Assembly (NCBI GenBank): GCA_020635725.1 | Contig: JACJZF010000011.1 | Span: 62,001-126,000, forward strand | Source of the DNA: Flavobacteriales bacterium | Lineage (GTDB): Bacteria; Bacteroidota; Bacteroidia; Flavobacteriales_F; PHOS-HE28 | DNA: 64,000 bases | Direction: 5' to 3' | Shown here: one piece after another, positions 9,444 through 17,431 of the stretch | Layout of the letters: each line of letters opens with the position of its first letter | Position numbering within the stretch: position 1 is the stretch's first letter | Notes under the pieces: model-generated | Seen by the model: the letters and a program-made list of their open reading frames with translations, nothing else | Databases searched by the model: none | Told to the model about the DNA's origin: nothing | Position numbers and translations under genes: made by a program

Positions 9444-10619
9444 TCACTTCTTCACCGTAACGGTGACCCGCCGATTCTTGCTCATGCCCACCTCTGTGCC
9501 GCTCTCATCGGCAGGTTCGTTGGCATCCTTGGCCTCCACCATGATGCGCCCGCCATCGATGCCCGCTTCCACCAGGGCTTCCTTCACGGCTTCAGCGCGC
9601 TCGGTGGCCAACGGCACCAGATCCGGCCGCACCGGGTGCGATCGTTCTCCGTGGCATCGAAATGCCCGGTGAGCACCACGCGCATGGCAGGGTCTTCCTT
9701 CATGGCTTCCGCGATGTCTTCCAACCAGGGCTCCATCGAGGGGATCCACCTGCTTCTGGAATCGCTTGAAGTAGATGGTCTGGCGCTCGGCTTTCTCGGC
9801 GGGCTTCAGCCCCGGCGGCGTAACGCCCTTGCGGCTGAAGATGAACTCGCTCTCGGCGTCCTTCAGCTGCTCGCAGGTGCACGAGCTCCGGTTCTTCACG
9901 GGGTACACCTCCACGTTGTCGATGTAGTAGTACGCGCTGAAGACCTGCGGGCGCGTCTCGCCTTTCGGGCGCTTGGTCTTCTCGTTCGGCGTTTTCTCGT
10001 TGGCGGCGAAGTTCCCGAGGATCATCCACTCTTCATTCCCCTTGCTCTCATAGGTGCCGCAGACTCCCTGCCAGCTGAACATGTCGTTGTACACCTTGGT
10101 GCGCACCGGCGGCACGGTGACATCATAGGTCAGGCTCACGGCTTCGTCCTTCTCCACTTTCTCCTTGCTGAACCAAGCGCCGAGCTCGCCGGTGGCGTAC
10201 TTGCTGAGGTCGGAAAGAGTCACGTAGAAGCGGACGCAGTACAGCGAATCCTTCTTCATCTTGTGCTTGAGCTGGGTCTGCAGGTACGTGCGGGGCTCCT
10301 TGTTCTGGTAGCTCCACCAGCGCACCCCGGCGTAGTTGCTCCCGCTCAGCGCCATTTGATCGCCGGTGAAGTTGCGCGGCGTGCTCACGGTGCTCTCCAC
10401 CGTGGCATTCTCACTGAAGAGGTCCACCTTCTTATTGGTGGCGCTGCTCCAACCGGTGGCGTACTGGATGCCGCCTGGGCGCTTGAGCTTCTTGCCATCG
10501 AGCTGCTCGAAATCGCCGTTGACCACCCAAGTGCGGGCGGTGTCGATCTGCTGGGCGACGCCGTGCAGGGTGAAGGAACTGAGGACCGCGGCGGCCAGGA
10601 GGGAATGCAGATGCTTCAT
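9444..10619 (-). CDS. OmpA-domain outer-membrane protein with two compensating frameshifts
   Basis: Signal peptide (residues 1-22), then a large beta-rich domain (VVNGDFEQLDG to YYIDNVEVYPV, about 30-245) resembling carbohydrate-binding-like jelly rolls, then a C-terminal OmpA peptidoglycan-binding domain. As read, the OmpA domain is damaged: about 33 residues are out of frame. Dropping one G from the GGGG at 9740-9743 gives PSMEPWLEDIAEAMKEDP and then VVLTGHFDATEND, the normal OmpA core. A missing base near 9630-9642 then returns to the frame that yields LATERAEAVKEALVEAGID and the end MSKNRRVTVTVKK. The intact gene would be of nearly the same length. It may be a sequencing error pair or a recently altered gene. 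Confidence 0.8.
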   Translation of the reverse strand: MKHLHSLLAAAVLSSFTLHGVAQQIDTARTWVVNGDFEQLDGKKLKRPGGIQYATGWSSATNKKVDLFSENATVESTVSTPRNFTGDQMALSGSNYAGVRWWSYQNKEPRTYLQTQLKHKMKKDSLYCVRFYVTLSDLSKYATGELGAWFSKEKVEKDEAVSLTYDVTVPPVRTKVYNDMFSWQGVCGTYESKGNEEWMILGNFAANEKTPNEKTKRPKGETRPQVFSAYYYIDNVEVYPVKNRSSCTCEQLKDAESEFIFSRKGVTPPGLKPAEKAERQTIYFKRFQKQVDPLDGALVGRHRGSHEGRPCHARGAHRAFRCHGERSHPVRPDLVPLATERAEAVKEALVEAGIDGGRIMVEAKDANEPADESGTEVGMSKNRRVTVTVKK

Positions 10620-10647
10620 GGGTCACTTGTGTGATTCGCGATGCGGG

Positions 10648-10655
10648 CCAAGGTA
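10648..10655 (-). promoter_or_regulatory. -7 element of the OmpA-domain gene
   Basis: On the minus strand TACCTTGG, similar to TAnnTTTG, lies 28 nt before the ATG. Confidence 0.35.
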
Positions 10656-10715
10656 AGAGATGGCCGTTTCGGGGCGGGGTTGACAACGACCGTGCCGGAT
10701 GGTCCGGAAACAACA

Positions 10716-10739
10716 GGGCCGCCCCTTGCGGAGCGGCCC
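10716..10739 (-). terminator. terminator of the small outer-membrane barrel gene
   Basis: A 10-bp stem (GGGCCGCTCC with GGGGCGGCCC, one G-T pair) closes a GCAA tetraloop on the minus strand, 25 nt after the stop codon, followed by TGTTGTTTCC. Confidence 0.75.
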
Positions 10740-10764
10740 CGATGCGATTCGGACTACCGACGGC

Positions 10765-11304
10765 TTAGTTACCGAGGTAGATGCCGAAGTTGATCATCAC
10801 GCCGAAGTTCCCGCCTTTGGCCGACTCATCGGCGCCTTCAGGCTTGAAGCTGGTCATGTTGTACTTCACCATCGGCTCGATGGTCACGTTGTCGTTCAGC
10901 CAAGCGGCGTAACCAGCACCGATACCGAGAGCGGAACCGGAACCAAGGTTGTCACCGTCGAACGAAGCCGACTGGAACTGATAACCGGCCTCACCGAAGA
11001 GCTTGCTCTCCATGAGGTAGTAGCGCAGGTAAGGACCAACGCCCATCATCGTGGACGACACTCCGCCGGTGCTCTCGCTGCCGTAGCTCACGTCAAGACC
11101 GATGGCCAGGTTGTCGATCACGAAATAACCGGCGCGCACGTCCAGGTCGAGGTTGCTGGTAGCGTCCTCCTGGTCATTGTCCACCTTGCCACTGGTGAAG
11201 CCCAGGTTCGAGCCGGCACCGAACATCCAAGTGCCCTGATCGGTCTGGGCCATCGCGGTGGTGCCGAGCACCAGCGCGGAAACTGCTACGAGAATCTTCT
11301 TCAT
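10765..11304 (-). CDS. small outer-membrane beta-barrel protein
   Basis: A 179-residue secreted protein with a clear signal peptide (MKKILVAVSALVLGTTAMAQ, residues 1-20). The rest alternates amphipathic strands with Gly/Asn/Asp turns and ends on a strand (GVMINFGIYLGN), as in 8-stranded barrels of the OmpW/OMP_b-brl type. The ATG at 11304 was chosen because the signal peptide starts there; an upstream in-frame ATG would add 10 polar residues. It has its own strong promoter and terminator, suggesting a monocistronic, probably abundant porin-like protein. Function unknown. Confidence 0.85.
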   Translation of the reverse strand: MKKILVAVSALVLGTTAMAQTDQGTWMFGAGSNLGFTSGKVDNDQEDATSNLDLDVRAGYFVIDNLAIGLDVSYGSESTGGVSSTMMGVGPYLRYYLMESKLFGEAGYQFQSASFDGDNLGSGSALGIGAGYAAWLNDNVTIEPMVKYNMTSFKPEGADESAKGGNFGVMINFGIYLGN

Positions 11305-11342
11305 GTGTGTGTGGTTTGGGTTGTCTTGGTCCAAATCGGGGC

Positions 11343-11373
11343 CAAATCTATGCCAGCGACGAAAATCACCAAA
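11343..11373 (-). promoter_or_regulatory. Bacteroidota-type promoter of the barrel gene
   Basis: On the minus strand TTTG (11373-11370), a 19-nt spacer and TAGATTTG (11350-11343) match the -33/-7 consensus exactly. The leader would be about 30 nt. This is the best promoter in the window. Confidence 0.75.
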
Positions 11374-11444
11374 TGATCGATGTGCTGGACTAATCCATGG
11401 ACGGCTGTGGAGATCTGGCGCTCAAACAGTTAAATCTGGCACGC

Positions 11445-13721
11445 TCAGCCTCCTTTCTGCTGCGCCCGGATGATGTTCAAGGCGCTTCCGGCCTTGAACC
11501 AGCCGATCTGTTGAGGGTTGTAGCTGTGATTGGCGAGGATGGTATCGCTGCTGCCATCCTTGTGCTTGAATACAAGGGTGAGCGGCTTGCCCGGAGCGAA
11601 ATCGGTGAGGTCCGTGAAGTCCACGCGATCGTCCTCTTGGATCTTCTCGTAATCGGCCTCATTGGCGAAGGTGAGGGCGAGCATGCCCTGCTTCTTCAGG
11701 TTGGTCTCGTGGATGCGCGCGAAGCTCTTGACCAGCACGGCGCTCACGCCAAGGTGGCGCGGCTGCATGGCCGCGTGTTCGCGGCTGCTGCCCTCACCGT
11801 AGTTCTGGTCGCCCACGACGATACTGGCCACGCCTGCGGCCTGGTAGGCGCGCTGCGTAGCGGGAACGGCGCCGTATTCGCCGGTGAGCTGGTTCTTCAC
11901 CTTGTCGGCTTCGCCGTTGAAGGCGTTGATGGCACCGATCAGGGTGTTGTTGCTGATGTTGTCGAGGTGGCCACGGTAGCGCAGCCAGGGGCCCGCCATG
12001 CTGATATGGTCGGTGGTGCATTTCCCCTTCGCCTTGATCAGCACCACTGCATCGGTGATGTTCTTCCCATTCCAGGCAGGGAAGGGCTCGAGCAGCTGCA
12101 GGCGCTGGCTGTCGGGCTTCACCACCACCTCGACCTTGCTGCCATCAGCAGCTGGGGCCTGATACCCGTTGTCCTCCACGGCGAAGCCTTTAGGCGGCAG
12201 CTCCCAACCTGTGGGCTCGGCCAGCTTCACCTGCTCACCCTTGTCGTTGGTGAGGGTGTCGCGCATGGGGTCGAAGGTGAGGCTACCGCTCAGCGCGATG
12301 GCGGCGACCATCTCCGGACTGGCCACGAAGGCATGCGTGTTGGGGTTGCCGTCGGCGCGCTTGGCGAAGTTGCGGTTGAACGAATGGACGATGGAATTCT
12401 TCTCCTGCTTGTCGGCGCCTTCCCGCGCCCACTGGCCGATGCAGGGGCCGCAGGCATTGGTGAAGATGGTGGCGCCGCTCTTCTCAAAAGTCTCGATGAA
12501 GCCATCGCGTTCAATGGTGTAGCGCACCTGCTCGGAACCGGGGTTGATGCCCAGGTGCGACTTCGGCTTCACGCCCTTGCTCACGGCATCGGCCACGATG
12601 CTTGCCGCGCGGCTGATGTCCTCATAGCTGCTGTTGGTGCAGGAGCCGATCAAGGCCCATTCTATATCCACCGGCCAATCGTTCTTGGCGGCCTTCTCCT
12701 TCATCTCGCTCACCGGCGTGGCCAGGTCGGGGGTGAAGGGGCCGTTCAGGTGCGGGCTCAGGGCATCGAGGTCGATCTCGATCACTTGATCGAAGTAGTT
12801 CTCGGGATTGGCGTACACCTCGGCATCGCCAGTGAGTTCGTGGGCGATCTGATCGGCCATGGCGGCCACTTCGGCGCGGCCGGTGGCCTTCAGGTAGCGC
12901 CGCATGCTGTCATCGTAGCCGAAGGTGCTGGTGGTGGCGCCGATCTCCGCGCCCATGTTGCAGATGGTGCCCTTGCCGGTGCAGCTGAGGCTCTCGGCCC
13001 CCGGCCCGAAGTACTCCACGATAGCCCCGGTGCCGCCTTTCACGGTGAGGATGCCGGCCACTTTCAGGATCACGTCCTTCGGGGCGGTCCAACCGTTGAG
13101 CTTGCCGGTGAGCTTCACGCCGATGAGCTTGGGGAACTTCAGCTCCCAAGGCAGGCCGCTCATCACGTCGCAGGCATCGGCTCCGCCAACACCGATGGCC
13201 ACCATGCCCAGGCCGCCCGCGTTCACGGTGTGGCTGTCGGTGCCGATCATCATGCCGCCAGGGAAGGCGTAGTTCTCCAGCACCACCTGGTGGATGATGC
13301 CGGCACCCGGCTTCCAGAAGCCGATGCCATACTTGTTGGAGATCGACTCGAGGAAGTTGAAGACCTCGTTGCTCTTGTTGAGCGCTTCCTGCAGGTCCTG
13401 CTTCGCGCCGACACGGGCCTGGATCAGGTGATCGCAGTGCACGGTGCTGGGCACCGCCACCTGCGGCCGCCCGGTGGTGCTGAACTGCAGCAAGGCCATC
13501 TGCGCGGTGGCGTCCTGCATGGCCACACGGTCCGGCGCGAAATCGACATAGTCCTTGCCACGGCCATAAGCGGTGGTAGCGTCGCCGTCCCAGAGGTGCG
13601 CGTAGAGGATCTTCTCGGTGAGCGTCAACGGCTTGCCCACCACCTTACGGGCGGCGGCGATGCGTTGGACGTAGCGGCCGTACACCGCTTTGATCATGTC
13701 GAGGTCGAAGATCTGGCTCAT
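11445..13721 (-). CDS. acn: aconitate hydratase, mitochondrial-type
   Basis: Aconitase interconverts citrate and isocitrate through a 4Fe-4S cluster. The 758-residue length fits the mitochondrial-like class found in Bacteroidota. Seen motifs are [23 protein letters not shown] (about residues 158-170), the cluster cysteine in [11 protein letters not shown] and the pair in [10 protein letters not shown], plus a C-terminal [15 protein letters not shown] substrate loop. The ATG at 13721 (MSQIFDLDM) was chosen over an upstream extension that has no homology. It shares the TCA cycle with the icd gene 5.5 kb away. It lies downstream of the metal operon but has its own -7 element. Confidence 0.96.
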   Translation of the reverse strand: MSQIFDLDMIKAVYGRYVQRIAAARKVVGKPLTLTEKILYAHLWDGDATTAYGRGKDYVDFAPDRVAMQDATAQMALLQFSTTGRPQVAVPSTVHCDHLIQARVGAKQDLQEALNKSNEVFNFLESISNKYGIGFWKPGAGIIHQVVLENYAFPGGMMIGTDSHTVNAGGLGMVAIGVGGADACDVMSGLPWELKFPKLIGVKLTGKLNGWTAPKDVILKVAGILTVKGGTGAIVEYFGPGAESLSCTGKGTICNMGAEIGATTSTFGYDDSMRRYLKATGRAEVAAMADQIAHELTGDAEVYANPENYFDQVIEIDLDALSPHLNGPFTPDLATPVSEMKEKAAKNDWPVDIEWALIGSCTNSSYEDISRAASIVADAVSKGVKPKSHLGINPGSEQVRYTIERDGFIETFEKSGATIFTNACGPCIGQWAREGADKQEKNSIVHSFNRNFAKRADGNPNTHAFVASPEMVAAIALSGSLTFDPMRDTLTNDKGEQVKLAEPTGWELPPKGFAVEDNGYQAPAADGSKVEVVVKPDSQRLQLLEPFPAWNGKNITDAVVLIKAKGKCTTDHISMAGPWLRYRGHLDNISNNTLIGAINAFNGEADKVKNQLTGEYGAVPATQRAYQAAGVASIVVGDQNYGEGSSREHAAMQPRHLGVSAVLVKSFARIHETNLKKQGMLALTFANEADYEKIQEDDRVDFTDLTDFAPGKPLTLVFKHKDGSSDTILANHSYNPQQIGWFKAGSALNIIRAQQKGG

Positions 13722-13745
13722 CCGGTGGCTGGTGGTTTGCGAGCG

Positions 13746-13753
13746 CGAAGGTA
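13746..13753 (-). promoter_or_regulatory. -7 element of the aconitase gene
   Basis: TACCTTCG on the minus strand, 24 nt before the chosen ATG. Confidence 0.4.
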
Positions 13754-13831
13754 ACCCGCTCTCGGGCACTGCCCCCCAACGCCAAGCGGGCCGCCCGAAG
13801 GCGGCCCGCACGAGCAGCGTCAAGCGGAGGA

Positions 13832-14584
13832 TCACATTCCGTCGATGGACACAGCCAAGCTGTCCATGGCGGTGACGTTCGCCGGCGTAGCCCCCATAGC
13901 GTCTGGAACCGTGAGCAGGTCGAGGCCGCTGATGATCTTGGCCACGTCCACGGTCGCTTGCATGGTGACCGTGCTGCCCACCGTCACATCCTGATGCACA
14001 TGAATGTGCGTCTCGCGCAACAGGGCATCCGTGGCACAGTGGTAGGTGAATGCGACGTCCTCGGCGTCAATGAAATCACCATCGCCATTTCCGTCCACAT
14101 GGCCTTCCATGGCCAGGAACTTGTACCCGGCGGCCGGATTCCAGCTCCAGTGCATTCCGGGAATGTTCAGCGGGTAATCTGCCATGAGCGGATCGGCGTG
14201 ATTGGTAGCACTGTCCAAGCCCAGTACGACGTGGGCCTCATGCACATGCCCTGGAGACATGCTTCCCAACGTCAACTCGTTGCTGGTCGAAGCATCGAGC
14301 AGCAGCACCGTCTCGTGGAACTCGCCCACGGTGTTGTCCGCATCGTCCACCAAATGCAGGTCGGACATGTAGAACTTGAGCAGGCTGAACTGCACGCTGT
14401 GGCCAGCGCCGTCCATGACCGCATCATTCATATTGAACGCCGCGCTGCCGTTCATGAACGTGAAGTTCGCCTTGATGGTGCCCGTGGTTGGGTTGGGCGT
14501 GGTGGTATCCTCCTCATCATCCTTCTTGCATGCAACGAAGGTGAGGGAGAGGGCGGCCATGATGGCCCATTTGCTGTACTTCAT
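13832..14584 (-). CDS. MbnP-family lipoprotein
   Basis: A 250-residue lipoprotein: the signal ends in LTFVAC with lipidated Cys19, followed by an acidic [13 protein letters not shown] linker. The main domain matches the MbnP pattern: [18 protein letters not shown], then [37 protein letters not shown], and [21 protein letters not shown] with conserved tryptophans. MbnP proteins partner with the di-haem enzyme MbnH and are linked to copper handling; no MbnH gene is in this window. Several histidines (HIHVHQDV) could bind metal. An alternative start at 14605 overlaps the stop of the upstream gene (ATGA), suggesting translational coupling; the ATG at 14584 gives the better lipoprotein signal. Confidence 0.82.
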   Translation of the reverse strand: MKYSKWAIMAALSLTFVACKKDDEEDTTTPNPTTGTIKANFTFMNGSAAFNMNDAVMDGAGHSVQFSLLKFYMSDLHLVDDADNTVGEFHETVLLLDASTSNELTLGSMSPGHVHEAHVVLGLDSATNHADPLMADYPLNIPGMHWSWNPAAGYKFLAMEGHVDGNGDGDFIDAEDVAFTYHCATDALLRETHIHVHQDVTVGSTVTMQATVDVAKIISGLDLLTVPDAMGATPANVTAMDSLAVSIDGM

Positions 14585-14601
14585 GGAGGTTGGTCGGTTT
14601 T

Positions 14602-15549
14602 TCATTTGACGATGTTGTAGGTCAGACCCAGTACGAAGCGCTCTTTGTTCGGGATCATACGGTCTCCCAGGTCGTGCGCCACCGCACGTTGGAACACCAG
14701 CTGCAATCCGAAGGAGCGCCACCAGACGCGGGTCCCTGCGCTGGCGAAGAGGGTGGAACTGCCGGTGCCCTCGTCGGTGATCCCGTCGTTGGCATCCTTG
14801 CCGGACCATTCATGATACGCGCCCAAGGAGGGCATCACTTTCCAGTCGTTGCCGATATCCCATCGGCGGAAGAGATCAGCGGTGGTGCTCAGGCCATGGC
14901 CCATGCGGTGGGCCTCAGCATCCGCTCCATTGAACCGGCCGATGGCCGTGAACGACGCGCCATTGCGGCCGCGCCGCACCATGTACTCGGCGGAGGCCAG
15001 CCAATCCCAGCTGCCGGTTCCGGGCTGCTGATCGTGGTCCACCTCGCGATTGTTGTAGGTGACATCATGTGAGCCGAGCGGGAACTTGGCACCGCCGCCG
15101 AGCATGACCCGGTGAACGGTCCTTTCATCGGTGGTGGTGCAACGCGTATTCACCAGCAGGTAGCGCCCGATGACGAGCGGGTCGCCCACACCATAGACGT
15201 CGTTGCTGATGATGCCGTCCACCGCGCGGTAGTTGTTCACCAGCGGCACCGAGACCAGCGTGGCGAATCGCTGTCCCCACCAGATGTCGCCGCGAAGCTC
15301 CGCTACTTGATAGAGCTCGCGATAATGCGAGCTCGCCGTGAGCGGTGCAACGGCTCCGGCATGGCCACCGTGCTTCGGCAACACGGTAGTCGCGTTGGGC
15401 AGGGTGCCTTCCAGGTGACGGAAGCGCCAGAGCAGGCTGATCGAAGTGGTGCGGTCGTGCGGCTGCACCCCGAGGAAGATGCCGCAAACGTCGCACGCCT
15501 TGCCCAGGAACGGCAGCACGGCCATCCCGAAGGCGATGATGAATCTCAT
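14602..15549 (-). CDS. outer-membrane transporter-like barrel with CDVCG motif
   Basis: A 315-residue secreted protein. After a signal peptide (about residues 1-18) the mature part begins CDVCGIFLGVQPHDR, a two-cysteine motif typical of a Bacteroidota outer-membrane family found next to MbnP genes. The remainder is a long beta-barrel with alternating strands and ends on an aromatic/basic strand (RFVLGLTYNIVK). Export or uptake of a metal is inferred from the neighbours; nothing in the barrel shows the substrate. Middle gene of a three-gene operon. Confidence 0.75.
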   Translation of the reverse strand: MRFIIAFGMAVLPFLGKACDVCGIFLGVQPHDRTTSISLLWRFRHLEGTLPNATTVLPKHGGHAGAVAPLTASSHYRELYQVAELRGDIWWGQRFATLVSVPLVNNYRAVDGIISNDVYGVGDPLVIGRYLLVNTRCTTTDERTVHRVMLGGGAKFPLGSHDVTYNNREVDHDQQPGTGSWDWLASAEYMVRRGRNGASFTAIGRFNGADAEAHRMGHGLSTTADLFRRWDIGNDWKVMPSLGAYHEWSGKDANDGITDEGTGSSTLFASAGTRVWWRSFGLQLVFQRAVAHDLGDRMIPNKERFVLGLTYNIVK

Positions 15550-15603
15550 GGATCTGGATTTAGGTTCGACACGCGGGGTCGCCGGTACGGCGACCTGTGG
15601 AAC

Positions 15604-15978
15604 CTAAGCCCAGGGAACCGGGTCTAGAGAAGAGGTGAAGCCCTCAGCGGTCGAGGGCTCGATTCGCGGATAGCAGATGGAGAAGGCTTGCAAGTACACC
15701 CTTGCACCACGCATGGCGGGCTGCACGGCCGGATCGGTGCGCAGCTCGAGCCGGGGGCCTGGGAAGCTCTCTTGCGACTCCTGCTCCAAGGCCTTCAGCT
15801 GCTTGGCCAGGTGGCACTCGCCATGGCAGGTGCGCATATCTGCGGCTACGGCACGTTGCACGCAGAGCTCGCGCTCGATGTAGGTCCGATGAAGGTGGAA
15901 ATGCAGCAGGGCGAGCGATGGGGCCATGGTTGTGGTGAGCACCACCATGAGCCATACGCCGCTCCAAAGCCGCTGCAT
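15604..15978 (-). CDS. small membrane-anchored protein with CxGEC motif
   Basis: A 124-residue protein with an N-terminal hydrophobic helix (about residues 5-25) and then HFHLHRTYIERELCVQRA, followed by TCHGECHLAKQLKALEQES. The spaced Cys-x-Gly-x-Cys-x-Leu-x-Lys-Gln-Leu element after an earlier Cys is a recurring Bacteroidota pattern that often heads operons for copper proteins. Histidines and cysteines suggest metal binding. No biochemical function is known to me. First gene of the operon with the CDVCG barrel and MbnP; TAACCTTG, 4 nt before the ATG on the minus strand, may be its -7 element. Confidence 0.65.
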   Translation of the reverse strand: MQRLWSGVWLMVVLTTTMAPSLALLHFHLHRTYIERELCVQRAVAADMRTCHGECHLAKQLKALEQESQESFPGPRLELRTDPAVQPAMRGARVYLQAFSICYPRIEPSTAEGFTSSLDPVPWA

Positions 15979-16039
15979 GGTGCAAGGTTACGGCGATCAG
16001 CCGTACCTGCGCTCGGCGGCTCTTGGCCGGGCGCAAAGC

Positions 16040-16063
16040 AGAAGGGGCCTCGCGGCCCCTTCT
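16040..16063 (-). terminator. terminator of the rpsF-rpsR-rplI operon
   Basis: A perfect 10-bp stem (AGAAGGGGCC with GGCCCCTTCT) closes a GCGA tetraloop on the minus strand, 22 nt after the rplI stop. Confidence 0.75.
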
Positions 16064-16085
16064 CGAATCGCATGTCAAGCGCGGC

Positions 16086-16532
16086 TCACTCCTCCACCAC
16101 CTCGAAGGGGATGGTGCGGACCACATCGCGGTGGAAAGCCACTTCCGCCTCGTACTTGCCAACGGATTTGATGGCCTCGCCCTTGATCTTGATGCCCTTG
16201 CGGTCCACCTCGAAGCCCATGGCCTTGAGCGCATCGGCGATCATGATGGTGTTGACGCTGCCGAAGATGCGGCCCTTCTCGCCCACCTTGGCGCCGATCT
16301 TCAGGGTCTTGCCCTCCACGCTGGTGGCCAGCGCTTCGGCATCGGCCTTGATCTTGGCCAGCTTGTGGGCGCGCTGCTTCAGCGTCTCCTCGAGCTGTTT
16401 CTTCTCGCTGGGCGTGGCGCTCACGGCCAGGCCGCGGGGCAGCAGGTAGTTGCGGGCGTACCCGTCCTTCACCTTCACCACGTCGTTGGCGTAGCCCAGG
16501 TGCTCCACGTCTTTCTTCAGGATGACTTCCAT
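16086..16532 (-). CDS. rplI: 50S ribosomal protein L9
   Basis: 148 residues, the usual L9 length. It starts MEVILKKDVEHLGYANDVVKVKDGYARNYLLPRGLA, the conserved N-terminal rRNA-binding domain, followed by a long helical linker (about residues 41-75) and the C-terminal domain with GRIFGSVN. Last gene of the rpsF-rpsR-rplI operon; 20-bp gap from rpsR. A hairpin terminator follows. Confidence 0.98.
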   Translation of the reverse strand: MEVILKKDVEHLGYANDVVKVKDGYARNYLLPRGLAVSATPSEKKQLEETLKQRAHKLAKIKADAEALATSVEGKTLKIGAKVGEKGRIFGSVNTIMIADALKAMGFEVDRKGIKIKGEAIKSVGKYEAEVAFHRDVVRTIPFEVVEE

Positions 16533-16552
16533 GTTCGTAGGCGTGTTGCGGG

Positions 16553-16828
16553 TTACTTCAGCATATCGGCCACGTACGGCATCAGGGCCAGGTGGCGGCA
16601 GCGCTTGATGGCCTGACCCACCTTGCGCTGGTACTTCAGGCTGGTGCCGGTGAGGCGGCGCGGAAGGATCTTGCCCTGCTCGTTCACGAAGCGAAGCAGG
16701 AAGTCCGCGTCTTTGTAGTCGATGTAGGTGATCCCCATCTTCTTGAAGCGGCAGTACTTCTCCTTCTTCGTCTCGATGGCGATCGGGGTCAGGTAGCGGA
16801 TCTCGCCGCCGGTGCTCTCGTTGCTCAT
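16553..16828 (-). CDS. rpsR: 30S ribosomal protein S18
   Basis: 91 residues, with the S18 core [24 protein letters not shown] and [25 protein letters not shown]. An N-terminal extension of about 25 residues is normal for the phylum. It follows rpsF by 3 bp and binds next to S6 in the 30S platform. Confidence 0.98.
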   Translation of the reverse strand: MSNESTGGEIRYLTPIAIETKKEKYCRFKKMGITYIDYKDADFLLRFVNEQGKILPRRLTGTSLKYQRKVGQAIKRCRHLALMPYVADMLK

Positions 16829-16831
16829 GGC

Positions 16832-17188
16832 TTAGGCGTTGGCGGTTTCAGCGGCCTCCTTCTTCTTGTTGCGCTTGCGCTCGGCGAAGGCCAGGTGGTG
16901 CTTGTCCATCTTGGTGGTCAGGAACCGGATCACGCGCTCATCGCGGCGGTATTCGGTCTCGAGCTTGGCCACGAACTGCGCGTCGCCTTCGAACTCGATC
17001 AGGTGGTAGAAGCCCGTGGACTTCTTCTGGATGGGATACGCGAGCTTGCGCATCCCCCAGCTCTCTTCGTGGTGGACCTTTCCACGGCCTGTTTTGATCA
17101 GGTCTTTGAATTTTTTTACCGTCTCCTTTGTCTGGTCCTCAGACAAAACGGGAGTAAGGATGAAGACGGTCTCGTACCGGTTGGTCAT
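16832..17188 (-). CDS. rpsF: 30S ribosomal protein S6
   Basis: 118 residues; MTNRYETVFILTPVLSEDQ is the S6 N terminus and the sequence contains WGMRKLAYPIQKKSTGFYHLIEFE, the beta-sheet that contacts S18. The C terminus is a Lys/Glu/Ala-rich tail. The ATG at 17188 was chosen over an upstream in-frame ATG because the conserved part begins there. First gene of the ribosomal operon and divergent from dnaX. Confidence 0.97.
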   Translation of the reverse strand: MTNRYETVFILTPVLSEDQTKETVKKFKDLIKTGRGKVHHEESWGMRKLAYPIQKKSTGFYHLIEFEGDAQFVAKLETEYRRDERVIRFLTTKMDKHHLAFAERKRNKKKEAAETANA

Positions 17189-17215
17189 GTTGACTATTCG
17201 GTTGAAAATGGGCCG

Positions 17216-17223
17216 CGAATGTA
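17216..17223 (-). promoter_or_regulatory. -7 element of the rpsF operon
   Basis: TACATTCG on the minus strand, 27 nt before the rpsF ATG. Confidence 0.45.
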
Positions 17224-17416
17224 GGGCTTTCATCCGTTACCACGATATAGGAAAGCGGCGGCCTGGGCGGCAACCGGTGCTGGGCAGGCGGCCGAGCAAG
17301 TCAGGGCCTGTTGGTTCTGCTACGGACCGATTTCCCGCATTCCATTGATTATCTGACCGTTACCTCGACTCCGCCGGCAACTTATCAACGAACGCGACCC
17401 GCGCGGACGGTGCCTC

Positions 17417-17424
17417 TATCTTGG
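17417..17424 (+). promoter_or_regulatory. -7 element of dnaX
   Basis: TATCTTGG ends 7 nt before the dnaX ATG. It suggests a very short leader. Confidence 0.4.
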
Positions 17425-17431
17425 CCGCCGC

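Noticed and set aside
11397..13754. 785-residue plus-strand frame opposite aconitase
   Set aside because: Rich in Val/Ala/His/Gly without domains; a frame shadow of a GC-rich gene.
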